Assembly: GCA_041605955.1 (NCBI GenBank)
Contig: JBFIXI010000004.1
Location: 1-64,000 of the forward strand
Origin: JAHEJX01 sp041605955
GTDB taxonomy: Bacteria; Actinomycetota; Acidimicrobiia; Spongiisociales; UBA5794
DNA length: 64,000 bases
Reading direction: 5' to 3'
The position numbers and the translations under genes are program-made. Below the pieces are notes generated by a model. That model searched no databases, was not told the origin of the DNA, and worked only from the letters and a program-made list of their open reading frames with translations. Below, piece by piece: positions 41,356 to 50,635 of the stretch (positions are counted from its first letter, which is position 1; each line of letters opens with the position of its first letter).

Positions 41356-42929
41356 GCCGGCGCCGTCTGCGGGTCACTTTGCTGATCACCCTGGCGGTTG
41401 CCTGGGGTGGGCTCGGCGCGACTTTGGCGGCGGGCTGGACGCCCAAGCTCGGTCTCGATCTCCAAGGCGGTTTTGCAGTGGTGTTGAAGGCCCCGCCGGA
41501 CGCCGATCGAGCCGTCCTCGATCAGGCGGTGGAGATCATGCGGCAGCGGATCGAGAACCTCGGAAGCGTCCAAGAGCCGGAGATCTCCGTGCAAGGCGAC
41601 AGCAGCATCCAGGTTCAGCTTCCCGGCGTCCAGGACCGCGAGCGCGCCCTCCAAGCCGTCGGTACGACCGGCGTGCTGTCGTTCCGGCCGGTGCTCGACC
41701 AGAGCTTTGGAGTGAGCCCCGCCTTCTTCGACGGCACCCTCCCGCTACCCGAGGAGTTCCAGGACGACCTGGAGGCCGAGCCCGGGGCTGACGAACCGCC
41801 GGTGACGGACGACTCGACTACGACCACGAGCACCACCACGACCACAACCTTGCCGCCGATCATCCCCGACAACATGGACCCAGAGACCGGCCTGACCATC
41901 GTCGATGATCCCAGCCAAGAGGCGTACTTGCTCGGCGAGGAAGGGGTCACCTACTACCACGTGGGCCCTGCGTTTCTCTTGGGAGCCGACATCGAAGGTG
42001 CCGAAGCCGGATTCATCGGAACGATCGATGCCGGCTGGGTCGTCGACCCGGCCTTCACAGCCGAAGGCGGCCTGAAGTTCGAGGAAGCTACGGCGCAACT
42101 GACTCTCTTCACCCCTGGCGATCCGCGGCGATCGCTGGCGATCGTGGTCGACGGCCAAGTCGTATCGGCACCGCAGGTGAGCGAACAACTCGCCCCGGGA
42201 GAGGCCCTCGACGCCGATGTGGTCTACATAACGGTTGGCGGCGGGGACGAGCAACAAGCCGAGGCTGAGGACCTGGCAACGATCCTGCGCTACGGCGCGC
42301 TGCCGACCACGTTCGAACGAGAGCGCGTCGAGTCGGTGTCGGCCAGCCTCGGCAGCGACTCCCTCCAAGCCGGGCTGATAGCCGGCGTCGGTGGGTTGAC
42401 GCTCGTGGGTATCGCGCTTCTGTTCTACTACCGGGCCCTCGGGCTCATAGCCATGCTCGGGCTGTCCGTCTTCGGTTCGCTGCTGTTGACCGTGATCTCG
42501 CTCATGAGCCGCTACCAAGGAACGACGCTGACCCTGGCCGGCGTCACCGGCATCATCGTGTCGGTCGGGATCACGTCGGACTCCTACATCGTGTTCTTCG
42601 AGCGGATCAAAGAGGAACATCGCCGCGGGCGCCCGCTGCGTACTGCGGTGGACCAAGGCTTCAGCAGGGCGTTTCGGACGATCCTGACGGCCGATACGGT
42701 CACGTTCGTGGGCGCGATCCTGCTCTGGATTCTCGCCATCGGCCCAGTAAAGGGATTTGCAATCACGCTGGGGATCGCCACTGTGATCGACGTCATCGTC
42801 GCCTATTTCTTCACCCGTCCGGCGGCCCAGCTACTGGTGCGCAGCCCGCTGGGTGAGGGCGGCCGATTCTCGGTGCGTGCCGCTACCGGTCGGCGGCGTG
42901 ATGAGGTCGTTGCCGAGGCGCCGGCATGA
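41352..42929 (+). CDS. secD: protein translocase subunit SecD
   Basis: A 525-aa member of the SecDF pair: an N-terminal helix, LGLDLQGGFAVVL (the conserved D1 motif), a large external P1 domain and five C-terminal helices (from about 340) with TLAGVTGIIVSVGITSDSYI carrying the proton-relay Asp. A Thr/Ser-only run, TTTTSTTTTTT at about residues 156-166, interrupts P1 and is absent from E. coli SecD. It pulls exported proteins using the proton gradient. It overlaps yajC and secF. Confidence 0.94.
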   Translation: MSRRRLRVTLLITLAVAWGGLGATLAAGWTPKLGLDLQGGFAVVLKAPPDADRAVLDQAVEIMRQRIENLGSVQEPEISVQGDSSIQVQLPGVQDRERALQAVGTTGVLSFRPVLDQSFGVSPAFFDGTLPLPEEFQDDLEAEPGADEPPVTDDSTTTTSTTTTTTLPPIIPDNMDPETGLTIVDDPSQEAYLLGEEGVTYYHVGPAFLLGADIEGAEAGFIGTIDAGWVVDPAFTAEGGLKFEEATAQLTLFTPGDPRRSLAIVVDGQVVSAPQVSEQLAPGEALDADVVYITVGGGDEQQAEAEDLATILRYGALPTTFERERVESVSASLGSDSLQAGLIAGVGGLTLVGIALLFYYRALGLIAMLGLSVFGSLLLTVISLMSRYQGTTLTLAGVTGIIVSVGITSDSYIVFFERIKEEHRRGRPLRTAVDQGFSRAFRTILTADTVTFVGAILLWILAIGPVKGFAITLGIATVIDVIVAYFFTRPAAQLLVRSPLGEGGRFSVRAATGRRRDEVVAEAPA

Positions 42930-43972
42930 GCTTGATCACGAGGCTCTACCGGGGCGAGACGACCTTCGACTTCATCAGTCAACGCTACCGCTGGTTCCTG
43001 CTCTCGGGCGTTCTGCTGGCCATCTCGATCCTGTCTCTCTTGGTGCGGGGCCTCGACGGCAGTGTCGACTTCACCGGGGGAACGATCGTGGAAGCCGACA
43101 ACGCAGCCGAGGCGAGCATTGGCGATGTGCGCGCCGCGCTGGCCGACATCGGCCAGGAAGGCGCCCGGGTTCAGCTCACCGGGGGCGGCACGGTCATTGT
43201 GCAGACCGAGGCGCTGGACGCCGCCGATCAAGATGAGCTGGTGGCCGCAGTGGCCGCCGTGGCCGGAGTATCGCCCGACGAAACCAATGTGGACGCAGTC
43301 GGCCCCACGTTCGGTGCCGAAGTCACCCGCCGAGCTGTCCAAGCTCTCATCATCTTCCTGATCGTGGTCGTGCTGTTCATATCGTGGCGCTTCGAATGGA
43401 AGATGGCGCTGGGCGCTCTCGCCGCCCTCTTCCACGATCTGATCATCACGGCCGGTGTGTACTCCGTGGTCGGATTCGAGGTCACTCCAGCCACCGTCAT
43501 CGCCATTCTGACCATTCTGGGTTACAGCCTCTATGACACGGTCGTGGTCTTCGACAAGATCACGGAGAACGTCAATGATCTCAACACCCGCAACACTTTC
43601 ACCGAGATAGCCAATCTGTCGATGAACCAGGTGTTGATGCGGTCGATAAACACGTCGTTGACGACGCTGCTTCCTATCGGCTCACTGCTCTTCATCGGCT
43701 CGTACCTGTTGGGGGCGGCCACCCTGCGCGAGTTCGCGCTGGCACTCTTCATCGGCGTGGCGGCCGGAACCTACTCATCGATCTTCGTGGCAACGCCGCT
43801 GCTGGCGATGTGGAAGGAGCGGGAGCCGGACTGGCAGCGCATGCAGCGCCGGGCGCTGCGCCGCGCCGGCACCGAGGTCTCGGTCGCCGCGGTGCTGACG
43901 GAAGCAGCCCAGGAGCAGGTGGACACCGGCGCCGTTGCCCGCCCGCCCCGGCAGCGGCGCAAGCGCCGGTAA
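42926..43972 (+). CDS. secF: protein translocase subunit SecF
   Basis: A 348-aa partner of SecD with six helices. RGLDGSVDFTGGTIVE is the D1-type motif, and ILTILGYSLYDTVVVFDKI is the conserved fourth-helix region. Starts at an ATGA overlap with secD. The C-terminal tail is Arg-rich (PPRQRRKRR). Confidence 0.94.
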   Translation: MSLITRLYRGETTFDFISQRYRWFLLSGVLLAISILSLLVRGLDGSVDFTGGTIVEADNAAEASIGDVRAALADIGQEGARVQLTGGGTVIVQTEALDAADQDELVAAVAAVAGVSPDETNVDAVGPTFGAEVTRRAVQALIIFLIVVVLFISWRFEWKMALGALAALFHDLIITAGVYSVVGFEVTPATVIAILTILGYSLYDTVVVFDKITENVNDLNTRNTFTEIANLSMNQVLMRSINTSLTTLLPIGSLLFIGSYLLGAATLREFALALFIGVAAGTYSSIFVATPLLAMWKEREPDWQRMQRRALRRAGTEVSVAAVLTEAAQEQVDTGAVARPPRQRRKRR

Positions 43973-43981
43973 ACTCGCGCC

Positions 43982-44506
43982 GTGACGGACTTCGCCAGCT
44001 ACATCCGCGACGTTCCCGATTTCCCAGAGCCGGGAATTGTCTTCAAGGACATCACGCCGCTGCTCGCCCATGGTGACATCTTTGGCGAGGCGCTCGACGC
44101 AATGGCGGCGCCTTACGCCGATGAGCACGTCGACGTGGTCGTCGGCATCGAAGCTCGCGGCTTCATCTTCGGAGCTCCGTTGGCGCGCCGCTTCGGCGCC
44201 GGGTTCGTCCCGATTCGCAAGCCGGGGAAGCTGCCTTGGACGGTCAGCGGCCAGGAGTACGCCCTCGAGTACGGCACCGACCGCCTCGAGGCCCACGACG
44301 ACGCGATCCATGCGGGCGACAAGGTCCTCGTAGTCGACGATGTGCTCGCCACCGGCGGTACTGGAGCGGCCGCCGTCGACTTGGTGCGCGTGCTCGGGGG
44401 GAAGGTCATCGGGTTCGCCGTCCTCATCGAGCTGGACTTTCTCAGCGGTCGCGACAGGCTGTCAGATGTCGACGTGCACACGGTGGTGCACTATGGCGCT
44501 GACTGA
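43982..44506 (+). CDS. apt: adenine phosphoribosyltransferase
   Basis: A 174-aa PRTase: DFPEPGIVFKDITPLL, VVGIEARGFIFG, RKPGKLP and the PRPP-binding LVVDDVLATGGT are all present. It salvages adenine to AMP. GTG start at 43982, nine bases after secF. Its last 14 bp overlap relA in another frame, so the two are coupled. Confidence 0.94.
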   Translation: MTDFASYIRDVPDFPEPGIVFKDITPLLAHGDIFGEALDAMAAPYADEHVDVVVGIEARGFIFGAPLARRFGAGFVPIRKPGKLPWTVSGQEYALEYGTDRLEAHDDAIHAGDKVLVVDDVLATGGTGAAAVDLVRVLGGKVIGFAVLIELDFLSGRDRLSDVDVHTVVHYGAD

Positions 44507-46688
44507 CACCGACACCGCTGTCCCACCACCGCGGGAGATCTACGAATCCGTGGTCGCCCTCTTCGGTCGCTACTACCCGGATGCCACGACTGAGCGACTG
44601 GAGCAGGCATACGAGCTGGCGGTGGCCGCCCATGACGGGCAACTCCGCCAGACCGGCGAGCCCTACGTCAGTCACCCGCTGATCGTTGCCGAGATCCTCG
44701 CCGACTACGGCATGGACGAGGCCACACTGCTGGCCGCCATCCTCCACGACGTCGTCGAGGACAGCGCAACGACGGTGGAGGAGATCGAGGCCCGTTTCGG
44801 AGAGGAGGTTGCCGTTCTGATCGACGGGGTCACCAAGCTGGATCGGCTGAGGTTCTCCACCCGGGAAGAGCAGCAAGCGGCCACCATCCGCAAGATGGCG
44901 ATCGCCATGGCGAAAGACATTCGCGTGCTGCTCATCAAGCTGGCCGACAGGCTCCACAACGTGCGTACGTTGGGCCCGTTGCCCCGCGAGAAACAGCAGC
45001 GAGTCGCCGCCGAGACGCTCGACATCTACGCCCCGCTGGCGCACCGGCTCGGGGTACAGGAGATCAAGCACGAGCTGGAGGAGCGCTGTTTCGAGCTGCT
45101 CTACCCCAAGCGCAAGGCGGAGCTCGAAGAGCTGGTGCGCCGCCGCACCGGTGAGCGCGAGGAGTATGTCAACCGCATCCAGACCGAGGTCAGCGAAGCG
45201 CTCCGCTATGCCGGTATCGAGGCCGAGGTCACCGGCCGGCCCAAGCACCTCTATTCGATCTACAAGAAGATGGTGGACTCGGGACTGGCCTTCGATCAGA
45301 TTCACGACCTGATCGGTATTCGCGTCCTGGTCAAAGAGGTCCGCGACTGTTACGGCGCGCTCGGGTTGGTACACACGATGTGGCGACCGGTTCATGGCCG
45401 CTTCAAGGACTACATCGCGATGCCGAAGTTCAACCTGTACCAGAGCCTGCACACGACGCTGGTAGGGCCCGACGGCAAGGCACTCGAAGTCCAGATCCGC
45501 ACCCACGAGATGCACGATCGAGCCGAATACGGGATTGCTGCCCACTGGCGCTACAAGGAGGGGGTCGGCCCGGCCGATATCCCGTTCATCGCCGATCTCC
45601 GTTTCTTGCAGGAGGAGCACTCCGATCCAGGCGAGTTCCTTGCCAGTCTCAAGCTCGACCTGTATCGCGATGAGGTCTTTGCGTTGACTCCCAAGGGTGA
45701 CGTCCTGGTGTTGCCGGCCGGGGCTACTCCAGTCGACTTCGCCTACCGGGTACACACCGACGTCGGGCACCGCTGCGTGGGGGCCAAGGTGAACAATCGT
45801 CTCGTACCGCTATCGACCAAGGTTGAGTCGGGCGACATAGTGGAGATCATCACGTCCAAGGCACAGGACGCCCACCCCAGCCGGGATTGGCTCGAGTTCG
45901 TGGCCTCCAGTCGGGCGGCGTCGAAGATCCGTCAATGGTTCACCCGGGAGCGACGCGAGCTGGCGCTCGCCGACGGACGCGACTTCGTCATGAAGGCACT
46001 CCGGCGCGAGAGCGTGCCGATACCGGCAGGCAATCGTGAAGAGCTGCTGCGGGAGGTCGCCGCCGATCTCGGCTACTCCGACCTGGATGCGTTGTTCGTC
46101 GCCGTAGGAGACAACCGGCTCAGTGCAACCACCGTGTCCAATCGCCTGGTACGAACGCTCGCCCCGGAGGGCGACGCGGCCGACCAAGACCTCCTGCTGC
46201 CGCCAAAGCGGCGCCAGGGGCCGCGTCCTACTCGCGGCATCACCGTCGAGGGAATGGACGACATGCTGGTGCGGGTCGCCCAGTGCTGCGCACCTGTCCC
46301 CGGCGACGACATCATGGGATTTGTGACCATCGGCCGAGGCGTGTCGGTGCACCGCACGGATTGCACCAACTTCGGCGCATTGGAGGAACGGGCCGAGCGG
46401 ATGATCGAAGTCACCTGGGCTCACGAGCAAGGGGAGTCGTTCTTCGTGTGGATCCAGGTCGAGTCGCTGGATCGCCCGGGACTGTTGATGGACGTCACCA
46501 AAGTGGTTTCCGACTTGGGGGGCAACATCCACGCCTCTTCCTCGGCGACGGGGCGGGACATGGTGGCCATCCTCCGCTACGAGGTCGAGATGTCAGATCC
46601 GCAGCTGCTGGAGCGCCTGTTGATCGAGATTCGCGACGTCGACGGCGTGTTCGATGCCTACCGCCTCGTGCCCCGAGGTCAGCAGTAG
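44493..46688 (+). CDS. rel: RelA/SpoT bifunctional (p)ppGpp synthetase/hydrolase
   Basis: A 731-aa Rel enzyme. The N-terminal HD hydrolase keeps EPYVSHPLIVAEIL and AILHDVVEDS, so hydrolysis is probably intact. The synthetase region has GRPKHLYSIYKKM and YNLYQSLHTTLVGP. A TGS domain (VFALTPKGDVLVLP), a helical/zinc-finger region with CCAPVPGDDIMGF and a C-terminal ACT domain follow. It is the stringent-response enzyme, bound to stalled ribosomes. ATG 44493 gives the usual length; the frame is open from 44340 inside apt. Confidence 0.95.
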   Translation: MALTDTDTAVPPPREIYESVVALFGRYYPDATTERLEQAYELAVAAHDGQLRQTGEPYVSHPLIVAEILADYGMDEATLLAAILHDVVEDSATTVEEIEARFGEEVAVLIDGVTKLDRLRFSTREEQQAATIRKMAIAMAKDIRVLLIKLADRLHNVRTLGPLPREKQQRVAAETLDIYAPLAHRLGVQEIKHELEERCFELLYPKRKAELEELVRRRTGEREEYVNRIQTEVSEALRYAGIEAEVTGRPKHLYSIYKKMVDSGLAFDQIHDLIGIRVLVKEVRDCYGALGLVHTMWRPVHGRFKDYIAMPKFNLYQSLHTTLVGPDGKALEVQIRTHEMHDRAEYGIAAHWRYKEGVGPADIPFIADLRFLQEEHSDPGEFLASLKLDLYRDEVFALTPKGDVLVLPAGATPVDFAYRVHTDVGHRCVGAKVNNRLVPLSTKVESGDIVEIITSKAQDAHPSRDWLEFVASSRAASKIRQWFTRERRELALADGRDFVMKALRRESVPIPAGNREELLREVAADLGYSDLDALFVAVGDNRLSATTVSNRLVRTLAPEGDAADQDLLLPPKRRQGPRPTRGITVEGMDDMLVRVAQCCAPVPGDDIMGFVTIGRGVSVHRTDCTNFGALEERAERMIEVTWAHEQGESFFVWIQVESLDRPGLLMDVTKVVSDLGGNIHASSSATGRDMVAILRYEVEMSDPQLLERLLIEIRDVDGVFDAYRLVPRGQQ

Positions 46689-46724
46689 GGCTAGCTGTCG
46701 TCGCCGACCTCCCGTAGCTAGCCC
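46688..46724 (+). terminator. hairpin at the rel stop codon
   Basis: GGGCTAGCT (46688-46696) and AGCTAGCCC (46716-46724) form a perfect 9-bp stem starting in the rel stop codon, with a small nested GTCG/CGAC stem in the 19-nt loop. There is no U-run afterwards, so this would be a U-less terminator or a 3' stabiliser at the end of the secDF-apt-rel unit. Confidence 0.45.
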
Positions 46725-46742
46725 CGGCCAAACTCCCCACAG

Positions 46743-46771
46743 TTAAAGCATTTCCTCCGGTTTGCCGATTT
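46743..46771 (+). promoter_or_regulatory. sigma-28/WhiG-like promoter of the minor-pilin operon
   Basis: TTAAAG (46743-46748), a 15-nt spacer, then GCCGATTT (46764-46771). This resembles the FliA/SigD/WhiG consensus, TAAA-N15-GCCGATAA. Transcription would start near 46778, at or next to the ATG at 46779, implying a leaderless or nearly leaderless mRNA. The same box pair and spacing precede pilB. Confidence 0.55.
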
Positions 46772-46778
46772 CTGGGGT

Positions 46779-48347
46779 ATGGCTGCACTACGCGGCCTGC
46801 TTCGCAGTGGGCACACGCGAGAGGCGGGCTTTACGATCATCGAGGCGGTTGTCGCCGCCGGCATTCTCGTGATCGCCATCGTCCTCACGGTCACGCCTCT
46901 CGTCATCTCGATGCGGACGATCGACCGCAGCAAGGACGTGACCATCGCCGAGAGCCTGGCCCAGGCGCGCATCGAGCAGATCCGGGCGATGCAATTCGGC
47001 GACGTCGGCCACCCCGGGGTGGCGCCGGCGGGAATCCTCAATCCCTTCGAGGTGGAGACCGTCGAAGGGGCCAACTATCGAATCGAGACCCGTGTCGAAT
47101 ACGTCGGCTCCGCTTCCGGCCTCAACGTGATCCCGCAAGGAGGCGATGGAGTCGAGGGCGCCTTCGACATTGGCGTCAACTACAAGTACATCCGGGTCAC
47201 GGTCACTCCGCTCGATGGTGAGGGTCGCCCCGTGATGATGGAGACCTTCGTTTCCCCCCCGACCGTCGGCGCGCAGGAGAACATCGCCCTCGTCCAGGTA
47301 GACGTGATTCGCCACGAGCCGTTCGATCCCAGCGCCGACCCCGGTCCCTATATCCGCCTGAGCGGCCCGCAGATCTACACCTCGCCCGATGCCCTTCCGG
47401 CCCAGTACTTCCCCGACATAGCGACCGGGACGTACACGATCGGCTTGGCGACCACCCACGGCTGGCTGATTCATCCCGAGAGCATCGCCACCGGAGCCAC
47501 CAGCGTCGATGCGGTACCCGGCGTTGCGGCCACCCGCACCATTCGGGTGTATCAACCGGTGGCACTCGAGGTGGAGGTACTCGACGACACCACCGGGTTG
47601 CCGATCACCGACGCGGTGATCACAGTCGACAACCTCGCATATGGCGGGCCGATCACGAACCCGGCCGGGGACTACGCGTTCCCGGGGCTGGTGCCGGATC
47701 GGCACGCAGTGACCGCCGCGGCGGTGGGCTATGCCGCCGCCACCGTCGAGGTCGACGTGCCCGGCTTCGGCGGATCGCCGACCACGTCCATCACGATGCG
47801 CTTGAAGCCCCAGGCCTTCGTCGGCGTCGACCACGACTTCTACGTCGACTACCGCGGGTGGAGCAATTACTACATCCACGGGGCGTCGGTGACTGTCTCG
47901 CATCCCGTCCACGGGACCTTCGTGGGCACCACTGACGAGACGGGACACGTCATCATCGAACTGCCGGTCAGCGAGACCGGGTTCACTGCCACCGCCTCCA
48001 CCACGTGGGGCCATGCTCCCGCCAGCATCTCTCTCAGCACCGGCAGCACCCCGGGGTCCAGCTCCCTCAGCCTCGGCAAGCCGGCGACCACCGATCGGTT
48101 CGCACTGCGCAATGGGGGCCCCGGACCGCAAGGGTTCTTCGAATACAAAGTGGGTTCGGATGCGTGGATTCGTGTCGAAGCCAACGACCAGGGACGAGCC
48201 ACCTTCATCCTCCCGGAAGACGACGGGACGGTGGTGCGCATCCAGACCTACTGCTCGCCGGCGGACTATCCAGGGGAGCCAGCAGCGACGACTTCGACGA
48301 CGCTCAACGGACGGAACAAATCGTGGAATGCGTCGGTCACGTGTTGA
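46779..48347 (+). CDS. large PilV-like prepilin with beta-domain repeats
   Basis: A 522-aa protein with a type III prepilin N-terminus: a short basic leader, cleavage after Gly17 in EAGFTIIEAVVAAGILVIAI, Glu at +5 and a hydrophobic helix. The long C-terminal part contains carboxypeptidase-regulatory-like beta domains (PVALEVEVLDDTTGLPITDA, NPAGDYAFPGLVP) and ends with Thr/Ser-rich sequence and a lone Cys. It is much bigger than usual pilins and probably is a minor or tip pilin with an adhesive domain. First gene of a three-gene operon, overlapping the second. Confidence 0.83.
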   Translation: MAALRGLLRSGHTREAGFTIIEAVVAAGILVIAIVLTVTPLVISMRTIDRSKDVTIAESLAQARIEQIRAMQFGDVGHPGVAPAGILNPFEVETVEGANYRIETRVEYVGSASGLNVIPQGGDGVEGAFDIGVNYKYIRVTVTPLDGEGRPVMMETFVSPPTVGAQENIALVQVDVIRHEPFDPSADPGPYIRLSGPQIYTSPDALPAQYFPDIATGTYTIGLATTHGWLIHPESIATGATSVDAVPGVAATRTIRVYQPVALEVEVLDDTTGLPITDAVITVDNLAYGGPITNPAGDYAFPGLVPDRHAVTAAAVGYAAATVEVDVPGFGGSPTTSITMRLKPQAFVGVDHDFYVDYRGWSNYYIHGASVTVSHPVHGTFVGTTDETGHVIIELPVSETGFTATASTTWGHAPASISLSTGSTPGSSSLSLGKPATTDRFALRNGGPGPQGFFEYKVGSDAWIRVEANDQGRATFILPEDDGTVVRIQTYCSPADYPGEPAATTSTTLNGRNKSWNASVTC

Positions 48348-48985
48348 GGCGGGTCCGGTTCGACGAGTCGGGCGTTTCGCTGGCGGAAACGCTCGTAGCG
48401 GCAGCCGTGGCCGCGCTCATCGCCACCGCTTTCCTCACAGTCTTCTCGGCGTTCAGCCGCAGCGTTTCGCTCGAGGAGTCGCGCGCCGCCGCGTTGAGCG
48501 AGGTACGAACTGCGGCGGCCGCCTTCACCGTCGAGCTGCGCCAGGCGGTGCGGCCGGCTGCGGACCAACCGATCATCGCCCTCCTCGAGTCGGCCGGGCC
48601 GGCGGCCGAGCTGATGTTCTACAGCGATCGGGCGACCGATGCTCCCGGCCCCGAGCGATATCGTTACTACTTGACCGACTGTACCGCCACCCACTGCAAC
48701 CTGGTACGTGAGGTCACCGTCGCCGACGGTCCCACCCCACCGTGGACGTACAGCGGAGCTCCGGCGACACGTCAGGTGGTGACCAACGTCATGCTCGGAG
48801 GAGGGCCGCTCTTCTTGGGGGTCGACTGGTCGTCGGGCACCGAAACTCTCACGACGTCTTGCGACTGGACGACACCGTGTGCGTTCGACCTGGTCCGCAT
48901 CGTGCTTCGGGTCGATCCGGATCCGGACCTCTCGGCTGAAGAGCCCCTACGGGTTCGGCACGAGGTGAGGTTGCGCAATGCGTGA
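48341..48985 (+). CDS. PilW-like minor prepilin
   Basis: A 214-aa prepilin: leader MLRRVRFDESG, then VSLAETLVAAAVAALIAT with Glu at +5. The C-terminal domain is beta-rich with two Cys pairs (DCTATHC and SCDWTTPC) likely to form disulfides. GTG 48341 overlaps the previous stop by 7 bp. A GTG at 48323 with GGACGGA upstream is an alternative start. Confidence 0.75.
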   Translation: MLRRVRFDESGVSLAETLVAAAVAALIATAFLTVFSAFSRSVSLEESRAAALSEVRTAAAAFTVELRQAVRPAADQPIIALLESAGPAAELMFYSDRATDAPGPERYRYYLTDCTATHCNLVREVTVADGPTPPWTYSGAPATRQVVTNVMLGGGPLFLGVDWSSGTETLTTSCDWTTPCAFDLVRIVLRVDPDPDLSAEEPLRVRHEVRLRNA

Positions 48986-50588
48986 CCGCCGCACCGCGCT
49001 GCATCGGCTCCGCCGCGAAGAGGAGGGCGTTGCGCTCGTCGTCGTGGTGATGGGGATCGTGGCCGTCGCCCTGCTCACCTTTCTGGTTCAGAAGGTGGCG
49101 GTGTCGCAGAGCAGCCAATCCGATTTCCAGGCTAGGGAGGACACGGTCCTGGCAGCGGGCGAGGCCATGCTGGAGCGCTACGCCGCCAAGATGTCGATCG
49201 ATCCTCTCTACTACCAACGCTACGTGGATGAGGCAGAGGCGCCGCGGCGCTGCTCCGATGCGGCCTCGCCATCGTTTGGGACCGTCGTTGGCCCCGGCAA
49301 CTCGTGGATCGGCGACTGCGTCTCGTGGACCTACGAGTTCACCACGGCCTTCTATCAACATCCCCTGCTGCTGGGTGGCACCCAGTCTTTCGACGATGTC
49401 GGCGTGCTGATGCACGTCAGCCCGCCGGTTTCTTCCGGGCCACTGACGGTCGAGGTTGTAGCCAAACAAGCAGATCGCCCGGCCGTCCGCGCGATGCGTT
49501 CCGAGATCGGTGCCGAAGCGATTAGCGAGTTCGTGAGGATGGTCGAAGCTGATCTCCGCTATGGAAGCGGGGCCCGCACGTTCGGGAAGATCTATGCGGG
49601 CGGCAGCGTCGGCTATCGCCCCGGCGGCGAGGCGCACGGCAACGTCTACGCCGAGAACGACATCGGGTTCTGGTCCTTCGGCACCTGGTACGGGCCGCCC
49701 ACGTGGATGAACGGGGCGGAGGGCTGGGACAGCACAGGGTCCCACAATGCGGCAGGGGAGGTGATCACGGATGTGTATCCGGACCCAATCGACTTCGATT
49801 CGTTTTGGGATGATCTGAGCCTGGTCGAGTTCGCTGCCTGCGACGGCGGCGGGATCTGTCTCGACCCCGCTCGCAACCCGGCGATACCCGCCGGCGCCGC
49901 CGCGTATCTCGTCGAAACCGTCGGAGGGGGCTCCCAACTCCAGGTCTCCTATGCGACCACGCCACCGTCCGGGGACGCCTGTCTGGATTCGGAGGAGCGA
50001 TGGACCGTGCTGTCCCAGGCAGCCACATGGACCTACCTCGGGATCTTCGATCTCCCGGCCAACGGGGCGCTATGGGCCAATCAACACATCGTCGTCGGTC
50101 GCAACTCCAGCACTCCTTTCTCGCTGGCTGGGGCGCTCACGATCTACGCCGGCGATTCCTCGGCGCGCCGCAATATCATCATCGGCTCCGATGTGGTCTA
50201 CGCCACCGGCCTCACCGCAGACGACGTCATCGGCCTGGCGGCCAGCGACGAAGTGTGGATCAACCCGAATGCGGTGGGAGGCGACAGAGTCTTCGATCTC
50301 TACGGAGCGGTGCTCAACCAGAACGGGCAGATGAAGGTGGCGCTGGCGTGTGGAACCGCCGGCAGCAGCCTCACGCCGGCAAGCTCCACGCTCAACACCT
50401 ACGGGTCCAATGCGTCGCTCGGCACCGGCAATATGTCGTGCTGCTTCTCGACGCGCAACTACAACTTCGATGAGCGGCTGGGACGCCTCCGCCCTCCCCT
50501 GTTCCCACTTCTGCGGGATGAGTGGACCTACAGCAACTGGCAAGAGATCGCGCGGCCGTGCTGGGCTGAGTCGCCAACCTGTCCCTGA
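48978..50588 (+). CDS. PilX-like pilus assembly protein
   Basis: A 536-aa protein with a basic N-terminus and the hydrophobic helix EEEGVALVVVVMGIVAVALL, the PilX type, in which the +5 Glu is missing. The large C-terminal region has beta-helix-like repeats and ends with several Cys (MSCCFSTRN, RPCWAESPTC). PilX proteins are minor pilus-priming components. It starts 8 bp before the preceding stop. Third gene of the operon. Confidence 0.78.
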   Translation: MRDRRTALHRLRREEEGVALVVVVMGIVAVALLTFLVQKVAVSQSSQSDFQAREDTVLAAGEAMLERYAAKMSIDPLYYQRYVDEAEAPRRCSDAASPSFGTVVGPGNSWIGDCVSWTYEFTTAFYQHPLLLGGTQSFDDVGVLMHVSPPVSSGPLTVEVVAKQADRPAVRAMRSEIGAEAISEFVRMVEADLRYGSGARTFGKIYAGGSVGYRPGGEAHGNVYAENDIGFWSFGTWYGPPTWMNGAEGWDSTGSHNAAGEVITDVYPDPIDFDSFWDDLSLVEFAACDGGGICLDPARNPAIPAGAAAYLVETVGGGSQLQVSYATTPPSGDACLDSEERWTVLSQAATWTYLGIFDLPANGALWANQHIVVGRNSSTPFSLAGALTIYAGDSSARRNIIIGSDVVYATGLTADDVIGLAASDEVWINPNAVGGDRVFDLYGAVLNQNGQMKVALACGTAGSSLTPASSTLNTYGSNASLGTGNMSCCFSTRNYNFDERLGRLRPPLFPLLRDEWTYSNWQEIARPCWAESPTCP

Positions 50589-50635
50589 TCGCCGCCCGGC
50601 CGCCAAACGACCGGTGGCCACCTAGGCTGTCGCGC

